A stretch of DNA of 11,684 nucleotides from Prevotella sp. CAG:1058 (GCA_000433175.1 HF986609.1:1-11684); one strand, 5' to 3'; positions 1 through 8,395 are shown, numbered from the stretch's first letter. Numbers and translations are program-made. The notes: generated by a model from the letters alone, not told the origin.

Positions 1-358
1 TATTGCGTAAGGTTCTTATATCGAACTCACGTTAAAGTGATATGTACGTCTTCATCGTTTGCCTGTACTTGGTTAATAGGAGATTCGTTGCAGTTGCAAA
101 CAAAGATTTCTTGTTTCGTGACAGTGGATGTAGAAAAAACACTTAGTATAATATTCTGTGTAACTTGACGGTTGTTCAGATTTGTAATATCGCCCGGCCA
201 AATATAATAAAATATAAAATCGGAATTTTTGCATGGAATGATTTTCACAGCTCGTAAAAAAGCATTAATTTAGCACCCTGGAAAAAGCGTAAAACGCCTT
301 AGAACGAAAATAAATTGCCTTAAACGGCATTTTACATAAAATTAATTCAACTCTATAA
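1..358. other. Intergenic region upstream of gyrA
   Basis: No convincing gene is visible. The only open frame of note is a 73-codon one on the minus strand (27-248), with no recognisable domain, signal peptide or lipobox, and I treat it as chance. A perfect minus-strand copy of the Bacteroidota -7 box (TATATTTG when read on that strand, + positions 199-206) could serve a leftward transcript, but there is no TTTG at the right distance for a -33 box. On the + strand no full -33/-7 pair stands out for gyrA. Small inverted repeats lie just before gyrA (GCGT-AAA-ACGC near 288-298 and TGCC-TTAAAC-GGCA near 315-330). They are too short to call regulatory. Confidence 0.6.
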
Positions 359-2989
359 ATGGACAATAACAACAGTACATTTGACCAGGACAGGATAATT
401 AAAATCAACATTGAGGAGGAAATGAAGTCCTCATACATAGACTATTCTATGTCTGTGATTGTGGCACGCGCGTTGCCTGATGTTCGCGACGGATTCAAGC
501 CCGTGCATCGCCGTATTCTTTATGGAATGTTAGGCATCGGTAATACCAGCGACAAACCATATAAGAAATGTGCACGTGTGGTAGGTGAGGTGCTTGGTAA
601 GTACCACCCGCACGGAGACAGTTCTGTGTACGGTGCGCTTGTGAGAATGGCGCAGGATTGGAACATGCGTTACACCCTTGTTGACGGTCAGGGCAACTTT
701 GGTAGTGTTGACGGCGACTCGCCGGCTGCCATGCGTTACACCGAATGCCGCCTTTCAAAGATGGGTGAGCACATTATGGACGACTTGGACAAGGATACAG
801 TCGACATGATGAACAACTTCGACGACTCGCTGCAGGAACCAACTGTGATGCCGACGAAGATACCAAACTTGCTCGTTAATGGAGGAAACGGAATTGCCGT
901 GGGTATGGCGACTAACATACCGACTCATAATCTTGGTGAAGTTATTGACGGGTGTTGCGCTTATATTGACAATCCAGACATCGACGTAGATGGTCTTATG
1001 CAATATATCAAGGCGCCGGATTTCCCAACTGGGGCCTATATTTATGGTATATCCGGCGTCAGGGACGCATACGCCACAGGTCGTGGCCGAATCGTAATGC
1101 GTGCAAAGGCCGAAATAGAAAGCGGAGACGCACATGACAAAATAGTCATAACGGAAATACCATACGGCATAAACAAGGCTCAATTAATCGAATATATTGC
1201 CGACTTGGTGAAGGAAGGCAAACTTGACGGAATAAGCAATGCCAATGACGAATCAGACCGTCACGGTATGCGTATAGTAATCGATGTAAAGAAAGATGCT
1301 AACGCGAATGTCATATTGAACAAGTTGTTTAAGATGACAGCATTACAAAGCTCGTTCTCTGTTAATTGCATTGCCCTTGTCAAAGGCCGTCCCCGTTTGC
1401 TCACATTGAAGGAATGCGTACATTATTTTGTTGAGCACAGGCATGACGTCACCATACGTCGAACACAATATGAGCTGCGTAAGGCTAAAGAGCGTGAGCA
1501 CATTTTGCAGGCACTTATTACCGCATGTGACAATATTGACGAAGTTGTACATATCATACGTGCATCTAAGACTCCGTCTGACGCTCAGCGCAATTTGGAA
1601 CAGCGGTTTGGCTTTGACGAAGTGCAGTCTAAGGCAATCGTCGACATGCGACTAAGCCAGCTCACAGGCCTGCGCATGGACCAGTTGCATGCAGAGTATG
1701 AGGAGATAGAACAGAGGATTGCATATTTGCAGCAAATACTTGACGACCCTGAACTTTGCAAGAAGGTAATGAAGGACGAATTGCAGGAAGTCAAGATGAA
1801 GTATGGCGACGAGCGCCGCACGGAGATAAAATATTCAAGCGAAGAGTTTAATCCTGAAGATTTCTATCCTAATGACCCTGTTGTGATAACAATAAGTCAT
1901 CTTGGATATATTAAACGCACGCCTTTGTCTGAATTCCGCGAGCAGGCTCGTGGAGGAGTTGGCAGTAAGGGAGCAATAAGTCGTGATAAGGACTTTACAG
2001 AGTATATTTATCCGGCCACGATGCACAACACCATGATGTTCTTTACGAAGAAAGGACGCTGTTATTGGCTCAAGTGTTACGAAATACCCGAAGGTGCGAA
2101 GAACTCGAAGGGACGAGCCATACAGAACCTGCTTAACATCGAGGCTGATGACAGTATAAAGGCATTCTTGCGTTTGCGCGGAAGCCTTTGCGATGAAGAG
2201 TTCATCAATAGCCATTATGTCGTATTTGCTACAAAGAACGGATTGATAAAGAAGACAAGCCTTGAGGCTTACAGCCGTCCTAGAGCCAACGGTGTGATAG
2301 CAATCAATGTTTTGGAAGGTGACGAAGTAGTAGGAGTTCGTCTTACAAACGGACATAACGAACTGCTCTTGGCAGACAGGAATGGTAGGGCCGTGAGATT
2401 CGATGAGAATACAGTGCGTGCCATGGGACGTGTGTCTACCGGTGTGCGTGGCATGAAACTTGACGAAGGTGACGACGAGGTCGTAGGCATGGTTGTGGTT
2501 AACAAGCCGGATACGGAGACTATTATGGTAGTCAGTGAGAACGGTTATGGCAAGCGTAGCCAGGTTGAAGACTATCGTGTGACAAACCGTGGCGGCAAGG
2601 GTGTTAAGACGCTCAATATAACGGAAAAGACCGGACGCCTGGTTGCAATAAAGGTTGTTACAGATGACAACGACCTTATGATTATTAACAAGAGCGGCAT
2701 ACTTATAAGATTAAAGGTTTCTGAATGCCGAATAATGGGACGTGCTACACAGGGTGTCAGACTTATAAATCTTGCAAGAAAGAACGACGTCATTTCAAGT
2801 GTATGCAAGGTTATGAGTTCGGATTTGGAAGCCGTGGCTGAAGCCGAGAGCCGTAAGGAATGGAATGCAACCAGCGAGGCAATAAGAAAAGATGTCATGT
2901 CAAATAGTTCCGACTCAGAAGGAATACAAGATGACAACATAGATGGTGATGAGTATCAGGAGCAGGATATGACCGAAGTGGAAGAATAA
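359..2989 (+). CDS. gyrA: DNA gyrase subunit A
   Basis: GyrA is the DNA breakage-reunion subunit of gyrase. With GyrB (not in this window) it forms the A2B2 enzyme that introduces negative supercoils using ATP. The 876 residues match the usual length (E. coli 875). The KPVHRR motif is at 47-52, the quinolone-determining region at about 81-99 ([12 protein letters not shown]), and the catalytic tyrosine is Tyr127 in [23 protein letters not shown] lies at 176-191. The C-terminal beta-pinwheel begins near residue 505 and ends in an acidic tail (about 850-876). The GyrA box is degenerate: QARGGVG at 529-535 against the usual QRRGGKG, with a related NRGGKG at 743-748. The position equivalent to E. 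coli Ser83 is Ser88, while the Asp87 equivalent is Gly92. The pinwheel and quinolone-region context favour GyrA over ParC. The start at 359 precedes the conserved [13 protein letters not shown] segment by 10 residues, and no Shine-Dalgarno sequence is evident. Confidence 0.97.
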   Translation: MDNNNSTFDQDRIIKINIEEEMKSSYIDYSMSVIVARALPDVRDGFKPVHRRILYGMLGIGNTSDKPYKKCARVVGEVLGKYHPHGDSSVYGALVRMAQDWNMRYTLVDGQGNFGSVDGDSPAAMRYTECRLSKMGEHIMDDLDKDTVDMMNNFDDSLQEPTVMPTKIPNLLVNGGNGIAVGMATNIPTHNLGEVIDGCCAYIDNPDIDVDGLMQYIKAPDFPTGAYIYGISGVRDAYATGRGRIVMRAKAEIESGDAHDKIVITEIPYGINKAQLIEYIADLVKEGKLDGISNANDESDRHGMRIVIDVKKDANANVILNKLFKMTALQSSFSVNCIALVKGRPRLLTLKECVHYFVEHRHDVTIRRTQYELRKAKEREHILQALITACDNIDEVVHIIRASKTPSDAQRNLEQRFGFDEVQSKAIVDMRLSQLTGLRMDQLHAEYEEIEQRIAYLQQILDDPELCKKVMKDELQEVKMKYGDERRTEIKYSSEEFNPEDFYPNDPVVITISHLGYIKRTPLSEFREQARGGVGSKGAISRDKDFTEYIYPATMHNTMMFFTKKGRCYWLKCYEIPEGAKNSKGRAIQNLLNIEADDSIKAFLRLRGSLCDEEFINSHYVVFATKNGLIKKTSLEAYSRPRANGVIAINVLEGDEVVGVRLTNGHNELLLADRNGRAVRFDENTVRAMGRVSTGVRGMKLDEGDDEVVGMVVVNKPDTETIMVVSENGYGKRSQVEDYRVTNRGGKGVKTLNITEKTGRLVAIKVVTDDNDLMIINKSGILIRLKVSECRIMGRATQGVRLINLARKNDVISSVCKVMSSDLEAVAEAESRKEWNATSEAIRKDVMSNSSDSEGIQDDNIDGDEYQEQDMTEVEE

Positions 2990-2994
2990 TTTTG
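2987..2994 (+). promoter_or_regulatory. Possible -7 box at the gyrA stop codon
   Basis: TAATTTTG matches the Bacteroidota -7 consensus TAnnTTTG exactly and begins in the gyrA stop codon, about 23 bases before the next start. No TTTG or TTG lies at the expected 19-21 bp upstream. It may be an internal promoter for the TPR gene or a chance match in AT-rich sequence. Confidence 0.3.
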
Positions 2995-3016
2995 AGTTTA
3001 ATTAAATAATTGATTT

Positions 3017-4261
3017 ATGAAAAAATTAACAATTATGGCGCTTGCTGCAATGTTGAGCGCATCTGCTTTTGCACAGGACGTGTTTAAGCAAATTTCAAAA
3101 ATCAAGGATTATAACGAAGCTTATAATCTGTTGAAGTCAAATCTTGGCAACATGTCTGCTGAAGAAAAGGCTAAATGTTACAATAAATTGGTTGACCTTG
3201 CATACGATAAGATTTCAAAGGAGCAGGGTACGATAACCAGTAACCAGCTGGCCGAGCAGATGCAGTCTGGCAAGGTTGAAGCATATGATACTGTTGGACT
3301 ATACAATGCTGTGTTGAACGCTCTTGAAAGTGGTGTTGCATGTGATGAGTTTGACATGCAGCCCAACGAAAAGGGCAAGGTTAAGCCTAAGTTCCATAAG
3401 GCAAATGCAGATCGTCTATATCCAGTAAGATTCCATCTGATTAATGCCGGAATTTATTATCAGGCCATAGATGAAGCATTGTCATACAAGTATTTGTCTA
3501 CTTATGTAGAGAGCGCTTATTATCCTTTGTTTAAGGAACAGGATATGAGTAAAGATGCAAATCTTACCCAGATAGCATTCTATGCGGCTCGTGACGCATA
3601 TTTTGCAAAGGATTATGCAAAAGCTGAAAAGTACGCTGACATTGCACTTAATGATACAGCCATGTCTAAGGATGCTATGCAGATAAAGCTAGCCGTGATG
3701 CAAAGCCAGTTGAAGACCCACAGTGATACATTGAATTATGTAAACAAGCTGAAGGAGATTTATGCAACTGACGAAAGCAACGAGATGATTTTCAGCACTA
3801 TCTGCTCAATGTACATTTCACTTAACGACAAGGCTAGTCTTGGTGACTTTGTTAAGGCAAAATTGGCAAAGGATCCTAACAATTTTACAGCTCTTGCAAT
3901 GCAGGGTCAGGCTTACATGAACGAACATCAGTGGGACGAGGCTGTACAGGTGTTGAATAAAGCCGTAAGCGTTCAGCCTACAAATATCGCAGTAATAGCT
4001 TCGATCGGTAACTGCTATATGTACAAGGCACAAGAAGCCGCTGAAAAGGCAACTGCAAATGGCAAGAGGTTGTCTCCTGATGCAGAGAAGATTATTATTG
4101 ATGTCTATATGCAGGCTATAAATTATCTCGAGAAAGCCAAGGATATGGACAAGACTATGGAATTCAAGAGCGTTTGGGCATATTCTCTTTATACTTGTTG
4201 TTATAGGGCTCTCGGACCTGACGATGCAAAGACGAAAGAGGCTGAGATGCTTACAAAATAA
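3017..4261 (+). CDS. Exported tetratricopeptide-repeat protein
   Basis: This is a 414-residue protein with a clear Sec signal peptide: MKK, a hydrophobic stretch, then AFA-QD with predicted cleavage after residue 19. There is no lipobox cysteine, so a periplasmic location is likely. The mature part is alpha-helical. TPR-like helix pairs are best seen at about 185-215 and 288-322 (the segment AMQGQAYMNEHQWDEAV), and weaker ones follow to residue 370. A distinctive block, DMQPNEKGKVK, at 113-123 is followed by INAGIYY at 142-148, and both recur in the next gene. TPR domains bind other proteins, but no partner or enzymatic motif can be named. The gene lies 27 bp after gyrA and may be co-transcribed with it or use the -7-like box at the gyrA stop. 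A strong hairpin follows it. The exact biological role is unknown. Confidence 0.88.
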   Translation: MKKLTIMALAAMLSASAFAQDVFKQISKIKDYNEAYNLLKSNLGNMSAEEKAKCYNKLVDLAYDKISKEQGTITSNQLAEQMQSGKVEAYDTVGLYNAVLNALESGVACDEFDMQPNEKGKVKPKFHKANADRLYPVRFHLINAGIYYQAIDEALSYKYLSTYVESAYYPLFKEQDMSKDANLTQIAFYAARDAYFAKDYAKAEKYADIALNDTAMSKDAMQIKLAVMQSQLKTHSDTLNYVNKLKEIYATDESNEMIFSTICSMYISLNDKASLGDFVKAKLAKDPNNFTALAMQGQAYMNEHQWDEAVQVLNKAVSVQPTNIAVIASIGNCYMYKAQEAAEKATANGKRLSPDAEKIIIDVYMQAINYLEKAKDMDKTMEFKSVWAYSLYTCCYRALGPDDAKTKEAEMLTK

Positions 4262-4290
4262 CGAGCTGAATTCTCCCGCTTAATTATAAC

Positions 4291-4322
4291 GGAGACCGGT
4301 ATCTTTGAGCATACCGGTCTCC
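4291..4322. terminator. Perfect 12-bp inverted repeat, probable terminator
   Basis: GGAGACCGGTAT (4291-4302) and ATACCGGTCTCC (4311-4322) are exact reverse complements separated by the 8-base loop CTTTGAGC. The hairpin lies 29 bp after the first TPR gene and before a 143-bp gap, the right place for a terminator. No run of T follows on either strand, so it is not a textbook intrinsic terminator. A role in mRNA 3'-end protection, or as a protein-binding palindrome, is the alternative. Confidence 0.6.
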
Positions 4323-4349
4323 ATTGTTGAAAACCGTATCACTTTAAAC

Positions 4350-4379
4350 TTTGTCTAATTATATCTGATTTTATTTATA
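4350..4379 (+). promoter_or_regulatory. Weak candidate promoter for second TPR gene
   Basis: TTTG at 4350-4353 and TATTTATA at 4372-4379 are spaced 18 bp apart. The first matches a -33 box, while the second matches only 4 of 6 defined positions of TAnnTTTG. It lies after the hairpin and 26 bp before the start codon, where a promoter is expected, but the match is poor. Confidence 0.25.
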
Positions 4380-4404
4380 CGTTAAATCATTAAAATTATT
4401 TACG

Positions 4405-5610
4405 ATGATGCGTTTGTTGGCCATTTTCATTTCTCTTTTCTTATTTTTCCCTTTGTCTGCACAAAAGAAGGAAATAAGTCAAGCACGCTCTGACATCAAG
4501 AACCGTAATAATCTAGAGAATGCGGAGTCGTCGATGCGTGAGTTGTTGAAAGACTCGGCCAATAAGGAAAATATTAAGATTTATATAACATTAGCTGATG
4601 CCATAAAGACACAATATGAAATAATAAACGAGAAATTCTATTTGAACGAGCCGGCTGATACTGCGATGTTTTTTAACACTTTGCGTAAGATGTTTATTGC
4701 TTATGAGAGCCTTGATAGTATAGACATGCAGCCTGATAAAAAAGGGCGGGTTAAATTAAAGCATCGTAAAAAAAATGCTGAATATTTAAGCAGATATCGT
4801 ATTAATCTCTATAATGGAGGTATTTATTTTGTTAAAAAAAATAATTTCAATTCCGCTTATGATTTGATGGATTCTTACATCAGATGCAAGATACTGCCTC
4901 TTTTTTCTTCTTGTATGACGGGTGAATCAGATTCACTTTATTCGTCAGCAGCATTTTGGACTATGTTCTGTGGATTAAGATTGTCTAAGCCAGACAGTAT
5001 TTTGAAGTATTCGGATTTGGCTCTGACTGATAAAAAGTACAGGGAGCGTGCATTTGTATACATGTCCGAGGCGTATTTAATGAAGAGAGACACAATTAAT
5101 TATGTAAATACGTTGCGTCGTGGATTTGAAGAGAATAGAAAGTCCAATTTCTTTTTTACAAGGTTGATGGATTATTATAATGACACCAATATGCTGGATT
5201 CCGCAATGGTTGTAGCAGATGAAGCATTAAGTTGTGATAATAATAATACATTGTTCTTGTTTGCAAAAAGTAATGTTTTGCTAAATATGGGCAAATATGC
5301 AGAATGCATATCAATAAGCGATTCTCTTATTGAACGGAATGATACGTTGCCAGATGTTTATTTGAACGCAGGTGTATCATACCTTAATATGGCGTTGGCG
5401 CTTGAAAATGATACAAAGAAAAATAAGGGAAATAATAAGAAAATTTTGGATTATTATAAGAAAGCATTGCCATACATGGAAAAATATAGAGTTGTGGCCC
5501 CAGACGATAAGGAACGTTGGGCACCTTCACTCTATAATATATATCTTAAACTTAATATGGGGCGTAAGTTTGAGGAAATAAGTGGCATATTACGCAAAAT
5601 GAGAAAGTAA
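4405..5610 (+). CDS. Exported TPR-like protein, paralogue of the preceding gene
   Basis: This 401-residue protein begins with a signal peptide (MMRLL, a Phe/Leu-rich core, then LSA-QKK, cleavage near residue 19), and no lipobox is seen. It is a diverged paralogue of the protein at 3017-4261. The block DMQPDKKGRVK at 107-117 matches DMQPNEKGKVK there, followed in both by a KKNAE/KANAD-like stretch, GIY and an xxPLF segment. SDTLNYVNKL in the first aligns with RDTINYVNTL in the second. Both therefore share one architecture of helical repeats, with TPR-like units at about 210-235, 283-313 and 317-362. The coding sequence is visibly richer in AT (many AAA, AAT and TTA codons) than gyrA. ATG at 4408 is an equally possible start. 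It is separated from its neighbour by a hairpin and is probably transcribed on its own. The partner is unknown. Confidence 0.85.
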   Translation: MMRLLAIFISLFLFFPLSAQKKEISQARSDIKNRNNLENAESSMRELLKDSANKENIKIYITLADAIKTQYEIINEKFYLNEPADTAMFFNTLRKMFIAYESLDSIDMQPDKKGRVKLKHRKKNAEYLSRYRINLYNGGIYFVKKNNFNSAYDLMDSYIRCKILPLFSSCMTGESDSLYSSAAFWTMFCGLRLSKPDSILKYSDLALTDKKYRERAFVYMSEAYLMKRDTINYVNTLRRGFEENRKSNFFFTRLMDYYNDTNMLDSAMVVADEALSCDNNNTLFLFAKSNVLLNMGKYAECISISDSLIERNDTLPDVYLNAGVSYLNMALALENDTKKNKGNNKKILDYYKKALPYMEKYRVVAPDDKERWAPSLYNIYLKLNMGRKFEEISGILRKMRK

Positions 5611-5640
5611 GGTGTTCGTGCATAAATAATGTTATTTTTT

Positions 5641-5671
5641 TTTGATGATATTTTTTTTTGCGTTATCTTTG
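5641..5671 (+). promoter_or_regulatory. Bacteroidota -33/-7 promoter for nupG unit
   Basis: TTTG at 5641-5644 and TATCTTTG at 5664-5671 match the Bacteroidota housekeeping-sigma consensus (TTTG, 19-21 bp, TAnnTTTG) with a 19-bp spacer. The spacer is T-rich, with a run of nine T. Transcription would start near 5677-5681, leaving a leader of about 110 bases before the nupG start chosen here. The TTATC and GATAA arms around the -7 box (5663-5667, 5678-5682) form a short imperfect dyad. Confidence 0.8.
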
Positions 5672-5709
5672 CATAAGGATAAATTGCGTCGTTAATGATA
5701 TCTCTCCAA

Positions 5710-5740
5710 GCCAATATTTGAGGTATCTGCTATGATTGGC
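5710..5740 (+). promoter_or_regulatory. Possible leader hairpin before nupG
   Basis: GCCAAT (5710-5715) and ATTGGC (5735-5740) are reverse complements with a 19-base loop, inside the predicted 5' leader of the nupG transcript. The loop and 3' arm contain an in-frame ATG at 5732. The stem is only 6 bp, so this may be chance. It resembles no known riboswitch class that I recognise. Confidence 0.25.
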
Positions 5741-5788
5741 ATAATCCCACATATAACTAACTTGTTGTCTGTTGTAAAAAATATCATA

Positions 5789-7057
5789 ATGAATCTCAAA
5801 GTTCGCTTGGCGCTCATGAACTTCTTGGAATTTGCAGTTTGGGGCGCATATCTTACGTCTATGGGCCGTTATCTCGGAAATATTGGAATGAGTACGGATA
5901 TCGGTTGGTTTTATTCCATGCAAGGCATTGTTTCTATTTTCATGCCCGCTTTAATGGGAATTATTGCCGATAGATGGATTCAAGCTCAGAGATTATTGGG
6001 TATTTGCCATTTATTGGCAGGAGCTTTTATGATTTTTGCTGCAATATACGGCATTAATTCCGGTATTGATTCCGAGTTCTCGGTATTGTTCACGCTTTAT
6101 TCTCTTTCTGTTGCATTCTATATGCCAACGTTAGCACTGAGTAATTCTGTCGCATATAATGCATTGAACCAAGCGGGAATGGATACTGTGAAAGATTTTC
6201 CACCGATTAGGGTTTTTGGTACGATTGGTTTTATTATCTCGATGTGGCTTGTCGATCTTATGGGGTTCCAGGCAAATCAGAATCAGTTCATTGTCTCAGG
6301 CCTATTGAGCATAGTGTTATTCCTTTATACATTTACTTTACCGAAATGTCAAGTTGATACTGACAGTGAAAAGAAAAGTTTGGCAGACGTATTTGGTTTG
6401 AAGGCATTTGCGCTATTCAAACAGAAAAATATGGCAATATTTTTCATTTTCTCAATGTTGTTAGGCGTAAGTTTGCAGATAACCAATGGTTTTGCAAATC
6501 CGTTCATAAGCAGCTTTGCTGCAAATCCTGAATATATTGATACATTTGGCGTTCAACATGCTAACATCCTCATATCATTATCACAAATAAGTGAAACATG
6601 TTGCATCCTACTGATTCCTTTCTTCATGAAACGTTATGGAATCAAGAATGTCATGCTGATTGCCATGTTTGCTTGGGTGTTAAGGTTTGGATTATTCGGA
6701 TTTGGTAATCCTGGCGATGGAGTGTGGATGTTCGTATTGTCCATGATTGTTTACGGAGTCGCTTTTGATTTCTTCAATATCAGTGGTTCCCTTTTCGTCG
6801 ATAAAAGTACCGATCATAAAATCCGTTCAAGCGCACAAGGCTTGTTCATGCTTATGACTAATGGAATTGGAGCTACCATAGGAACATTATGCGCCCAAGC
6901 CGTTATTAATGCCTATACCACGGGGCAGAAAATTGGTGATGATTTTTATACAGTTGGCGATTGGCAGACATGTTGGTTAATCTTTGCCGGCTATGCTTTG
7001 GTTATAGGTTTGGCTTTTGCTGTTCTCTTCCGACCGAAGGAACATGTTGAATCTTGA
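5789..7057 (+). CDS. nupG: Nucleoside:H+ symporter, NupG family (MFS)
   Basis: This is a 422-residue inner-membrane transporter of the nucleoside:H+ symporter family, taking up nucleosides with the proton gradient. It has about 12 hydrophobic segments. The sequence resembles E. coli NupG closely in several places: MNLKxxL at the N-terminus, FMPAxxGIxADRW at 51-63, MDTVKDFPPIRVFGTIGF at 131-148, IFFIFSMLLG at 217-226, YGIKNVM at 283-289 and YGVAFDFFNISGS at 322-334. The frame is open upstream to an ATG at 5732, which would add 19 residues. I prefer the ATG at 5789 because it gives the same MNLK N-terminus as NupG and puts the first membrane helix at the usual distance. It is the first gene after the promoter at 5641-5671, and the next gene follows after 18 bp. 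The exact nucleoside range cannot be read from the sequence. Confidence 0.93.
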   Translation: MNLKVRLALMNFLEFAVWGAYLTSMGRYLGNIGMSTDIGWFYSMQGIVSIFMPALMGIIADRWIQAQRLLGICHLLAGAFMIFAAIYGINSGIDSEFSVLFTLYSLSVAFYMPTLALSNSVAYNALNQAGMDTVKDFPPIRVFGTIGFIISMWLVDLMGFQANQNQFIVSGLLSIVLFLYTFTLPKCQVDTDSEKKSLADVFGLKAFALFKQKNMAIFFIFSMLLGVSLQITNGFANPFISSFAANPEYIDTFGVQHANILISLSQISETCCILLIPFFMKRYGIKNVMLIAMFAWVLRFGLFGFGNPGDGVWMFVLSMIVYGVAFDFFNISGSLFVDKSTDHKIRSSAQGLFMLMTNGIGATIGTLCAQAVINAYTTGQKIGDDFYTVGDWQTCWLIFAGYALVIGLAFAVLFRPKEHVES

Positions 7058-7075
7058 AGTTTATGAGGTTGGTTT

Positions 7076-7639
7076 ATGACAAAAGAACGGTTGATATTCA
7101 AAGGTGTATCGGAAATTGTTGGGACAAATGACCTTGGTTTGCTGATATTGACGGATGAAAATCATGATAGGCAGATAACAATAGTCTGCGATAAAGCTAT
7201 GGCTGTCCAACTTGAACTTAGAGTGAAGAAAATACCAATTACACGTATAATGTTACCTGAAGTTCTGTGTAAGTTGGTAAAAGATTCATCCGGTCTGAAT
7301 TATGAATTAGTCATTGACGACATTATAGACGGTCAGTATAGAACACTTCTTTACAATAAGGAGACTTTAAAACCTACGCTCATACGTGCTTCTGATGCTG
7401 TATTGTTGTCGGTTGTCAGTGGTATTCCTCTTTATATGGAAACCGAACTTATGAAGCGTCAGTCAGTTTTGTATAATGAAAATTCAAGGGGAGTTTCGTT
7501 GCCTGTCAATACCATAAGTGATGAAATGTTGCAGTCGGCATTGGATAAAGCAATAGCAGATGAGAACTATGAATTAGCATCGCATTTGCGCGATGAGAAG
7601 AAGAGACGAAATAAAGGTGAAAATAATGACAGTAAGTAA
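7076..7639 (+). CDS. Bifunctional nuclease (BFN/DUF151) protein with UVR motif
   Basis: This 187-residue soluble protein has two parts. Residues about 1-128 form a BFN (DUF151) domain, recognised by the pattern LGLLILTDENxxRQITIVCDKAMA (19-43) and by IRASDAVLLSVVSGIPLYM at 103-121, equivalent to the family's RPSDAIALA...APIYV region. Residues about 150-178 are a UVR motif (LQSALDKAIADENYELASHLRDE), the helical hairpin through which UvrB and UvrC interact. BFN domains have been reported to have DNase/RNase activity in some members, but the bacterial role is not settled. The UVR tail suggests a protein-protein contact or nucleic-acid role. It lies 18 bp after nupG and 9 bp before rsmE, so it is almost certainly in the same transcript. 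No signal peptide is present, so it should be cytoplasmic. Confidence 0.88.
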   Translation: MTKERLIFKGVSEIVGTNDLGLLILTDENHDRQITIVCDKAMAVQLELRVKKIPITRIMLPEVLCKLVKDSSGLNYELVIDDIIDGQYRTLLYNKETLKPTLIRASDAVLLSVVSGIPLYMETELMKRQSVLYNENSRGVSLPVNTISDEMLQSALDKAIADENYELASHLRDEKKRRNKGENNDSK

Positions 7640-7648
7640 ATTGTTACT

Positions 7649-8380
7649 ATGAAAGAAATGAGATTTTTTTATGTTCCTTCGGCTGCGGAATTGACAGAGT
7701 TGCCAATGGAAGAAGCTATGCATGCGTTGCGCGTGTTGCGGCTTAAGAGTGGCGATGAAATGTACCTGATGGATGGTGAAGGTGTATTTTATCGTGCAGA
7801 AGTTACTATTGCCGCCACAAAGCGTTGCATGTATGAGATAAAAGAAGTTCTTCCGCAGGAGAAAGGATGGAAAGGCAACATACATATAGCAATAGCTCCA
7901 ACCAAGATGATGGATCGTATTGAATGGTTCTGTGAAAAGGCAACGGAAATCGGCATAGACGAGGTGACGTTCTTGAATTGTAAATTCTCGGAGCGAAAAG
8001 TTATGAGAACTGTACGCCTTGACAAGATTGTCGTTTCAGCAGTAAAACAAAGCCATAAACCATGGAAACCGAGATTGAATGCCATGATGTCATTTAAAGA
8101 CTTTGTTACGACTCCAAGGGCGGGACGCAAGTATATAGCACACTGTTATGAGGAGATTGAGCGTAAAGATTTCTTTACGGAGGTTTACGGTCTTGCGTCA
8201 TCAGTTGAAGGCGACGATGTAACAGTTCTTATTGGACCTGAAGGCGATTTTTCTATGGATGAAGTCAAGATGGCTATCGATAATGGTTATGAATCCGTTA
8301 CTTTAGGCACAAGTCGTTTGCGCACTGAGACGGCAGCATTGTCAGCTACGATGATGACTTTATTGGCATTGAGAAAGTAA
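7649..8380 (+). CDS. rsmE: 16S rRNA m3U1498 methyltransferase RsmE
   Basis: RsmE uses S-adenosylmethionine to methylate N3 of U1498 in 16S rRNA within the assembled 30S subunit. The 243 residues match the family length. The N-terminal PUA-like domain shows HALRVLRLKSGDE at 25-37. The SPOUT methyltransferase domain shows the motif around KMMDRIEWFCEKATEIGI (86-103), KQSHKPWKP at 133-141, LIGPEGDF at 194-201 and the C-terminal trefoil-knot segment LGTSRLRTETAAL at 219-231, which forms the cofactor site. Two starts are possible: ATG 7649 (MKEMRFFYVP) and ATG 7658 (MRFFYVP). The second puts the conserved FY nearer the N-terminus as in relatives, but neither has a ribosome-binding site that decides it. 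It follows the BFN gene by 9 bp. Confidence 0.95.
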   Translation: MKEMRFFYVPSAAELTELPMEEAMHALRVLRLKSGDEMYLMDGEGVFYRAEVTIAATKRCMYEIKEVLPQEKGWKGNIHIAIAPTKMMDRIEWFCEKATEIGIDEVTFLNCKFSERKVMRTVRLDKIVVSAVKQSHKPWKPRLNAMMSFKDFVTTPRAGRKYIAHCYEEIERKDFFTEVYGLASSVEGDDVTVLIGPEGDFSMDEVKMAIDNGYESVTLGTSRLRTETAALSATMMTLLALRK

Positions 8381-8395
8381 GTTTACTATTCTGTT

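Noticed and set aside
27..248. 73-codon minus-strand ORF upstream of gyrA
   Set aside because: No recognisable domain or signal; the only matching -7-like box (199-206) lies inside the ORF and not upstream of it. It looks like chance in AT-rich sequence.
620..622. Acquired quinolone resistance at the Ser83 equivalent
   Set aside because: Ser88 is intact, so the main resistance site is wild type. Only the neighbouring Gly92 departs from the E. coli residue and is probably lineage-typical.
755..1183. 142-codon minus-strand ORF inside gyrA
   Set aside because: It lies wholly within a certain gyrA reading frame and its translation has no coherent family pattern.
1835..2356. 173-codon minus-strand ORF inside gyrA
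   Set aside because: It is antisense to the GyrA pinwheel coding sequence with no domain signal, so it is a shadow frame.
5621..5640. AAATAA/TTATTT with a following T-run as an intrinsic terminator
   Set aside because: The stem is only A-T pairs with a 2-base loop, too weak to call. The T-runs more likely belong to the promoter spacer.
5732..5788. 19-residue N-terminal extension of NupG from ATG 5732
   Set aside because: NupG proteins begin MNLK at the position of ATG 5789, and the extension has no family counterpart that I recognise.
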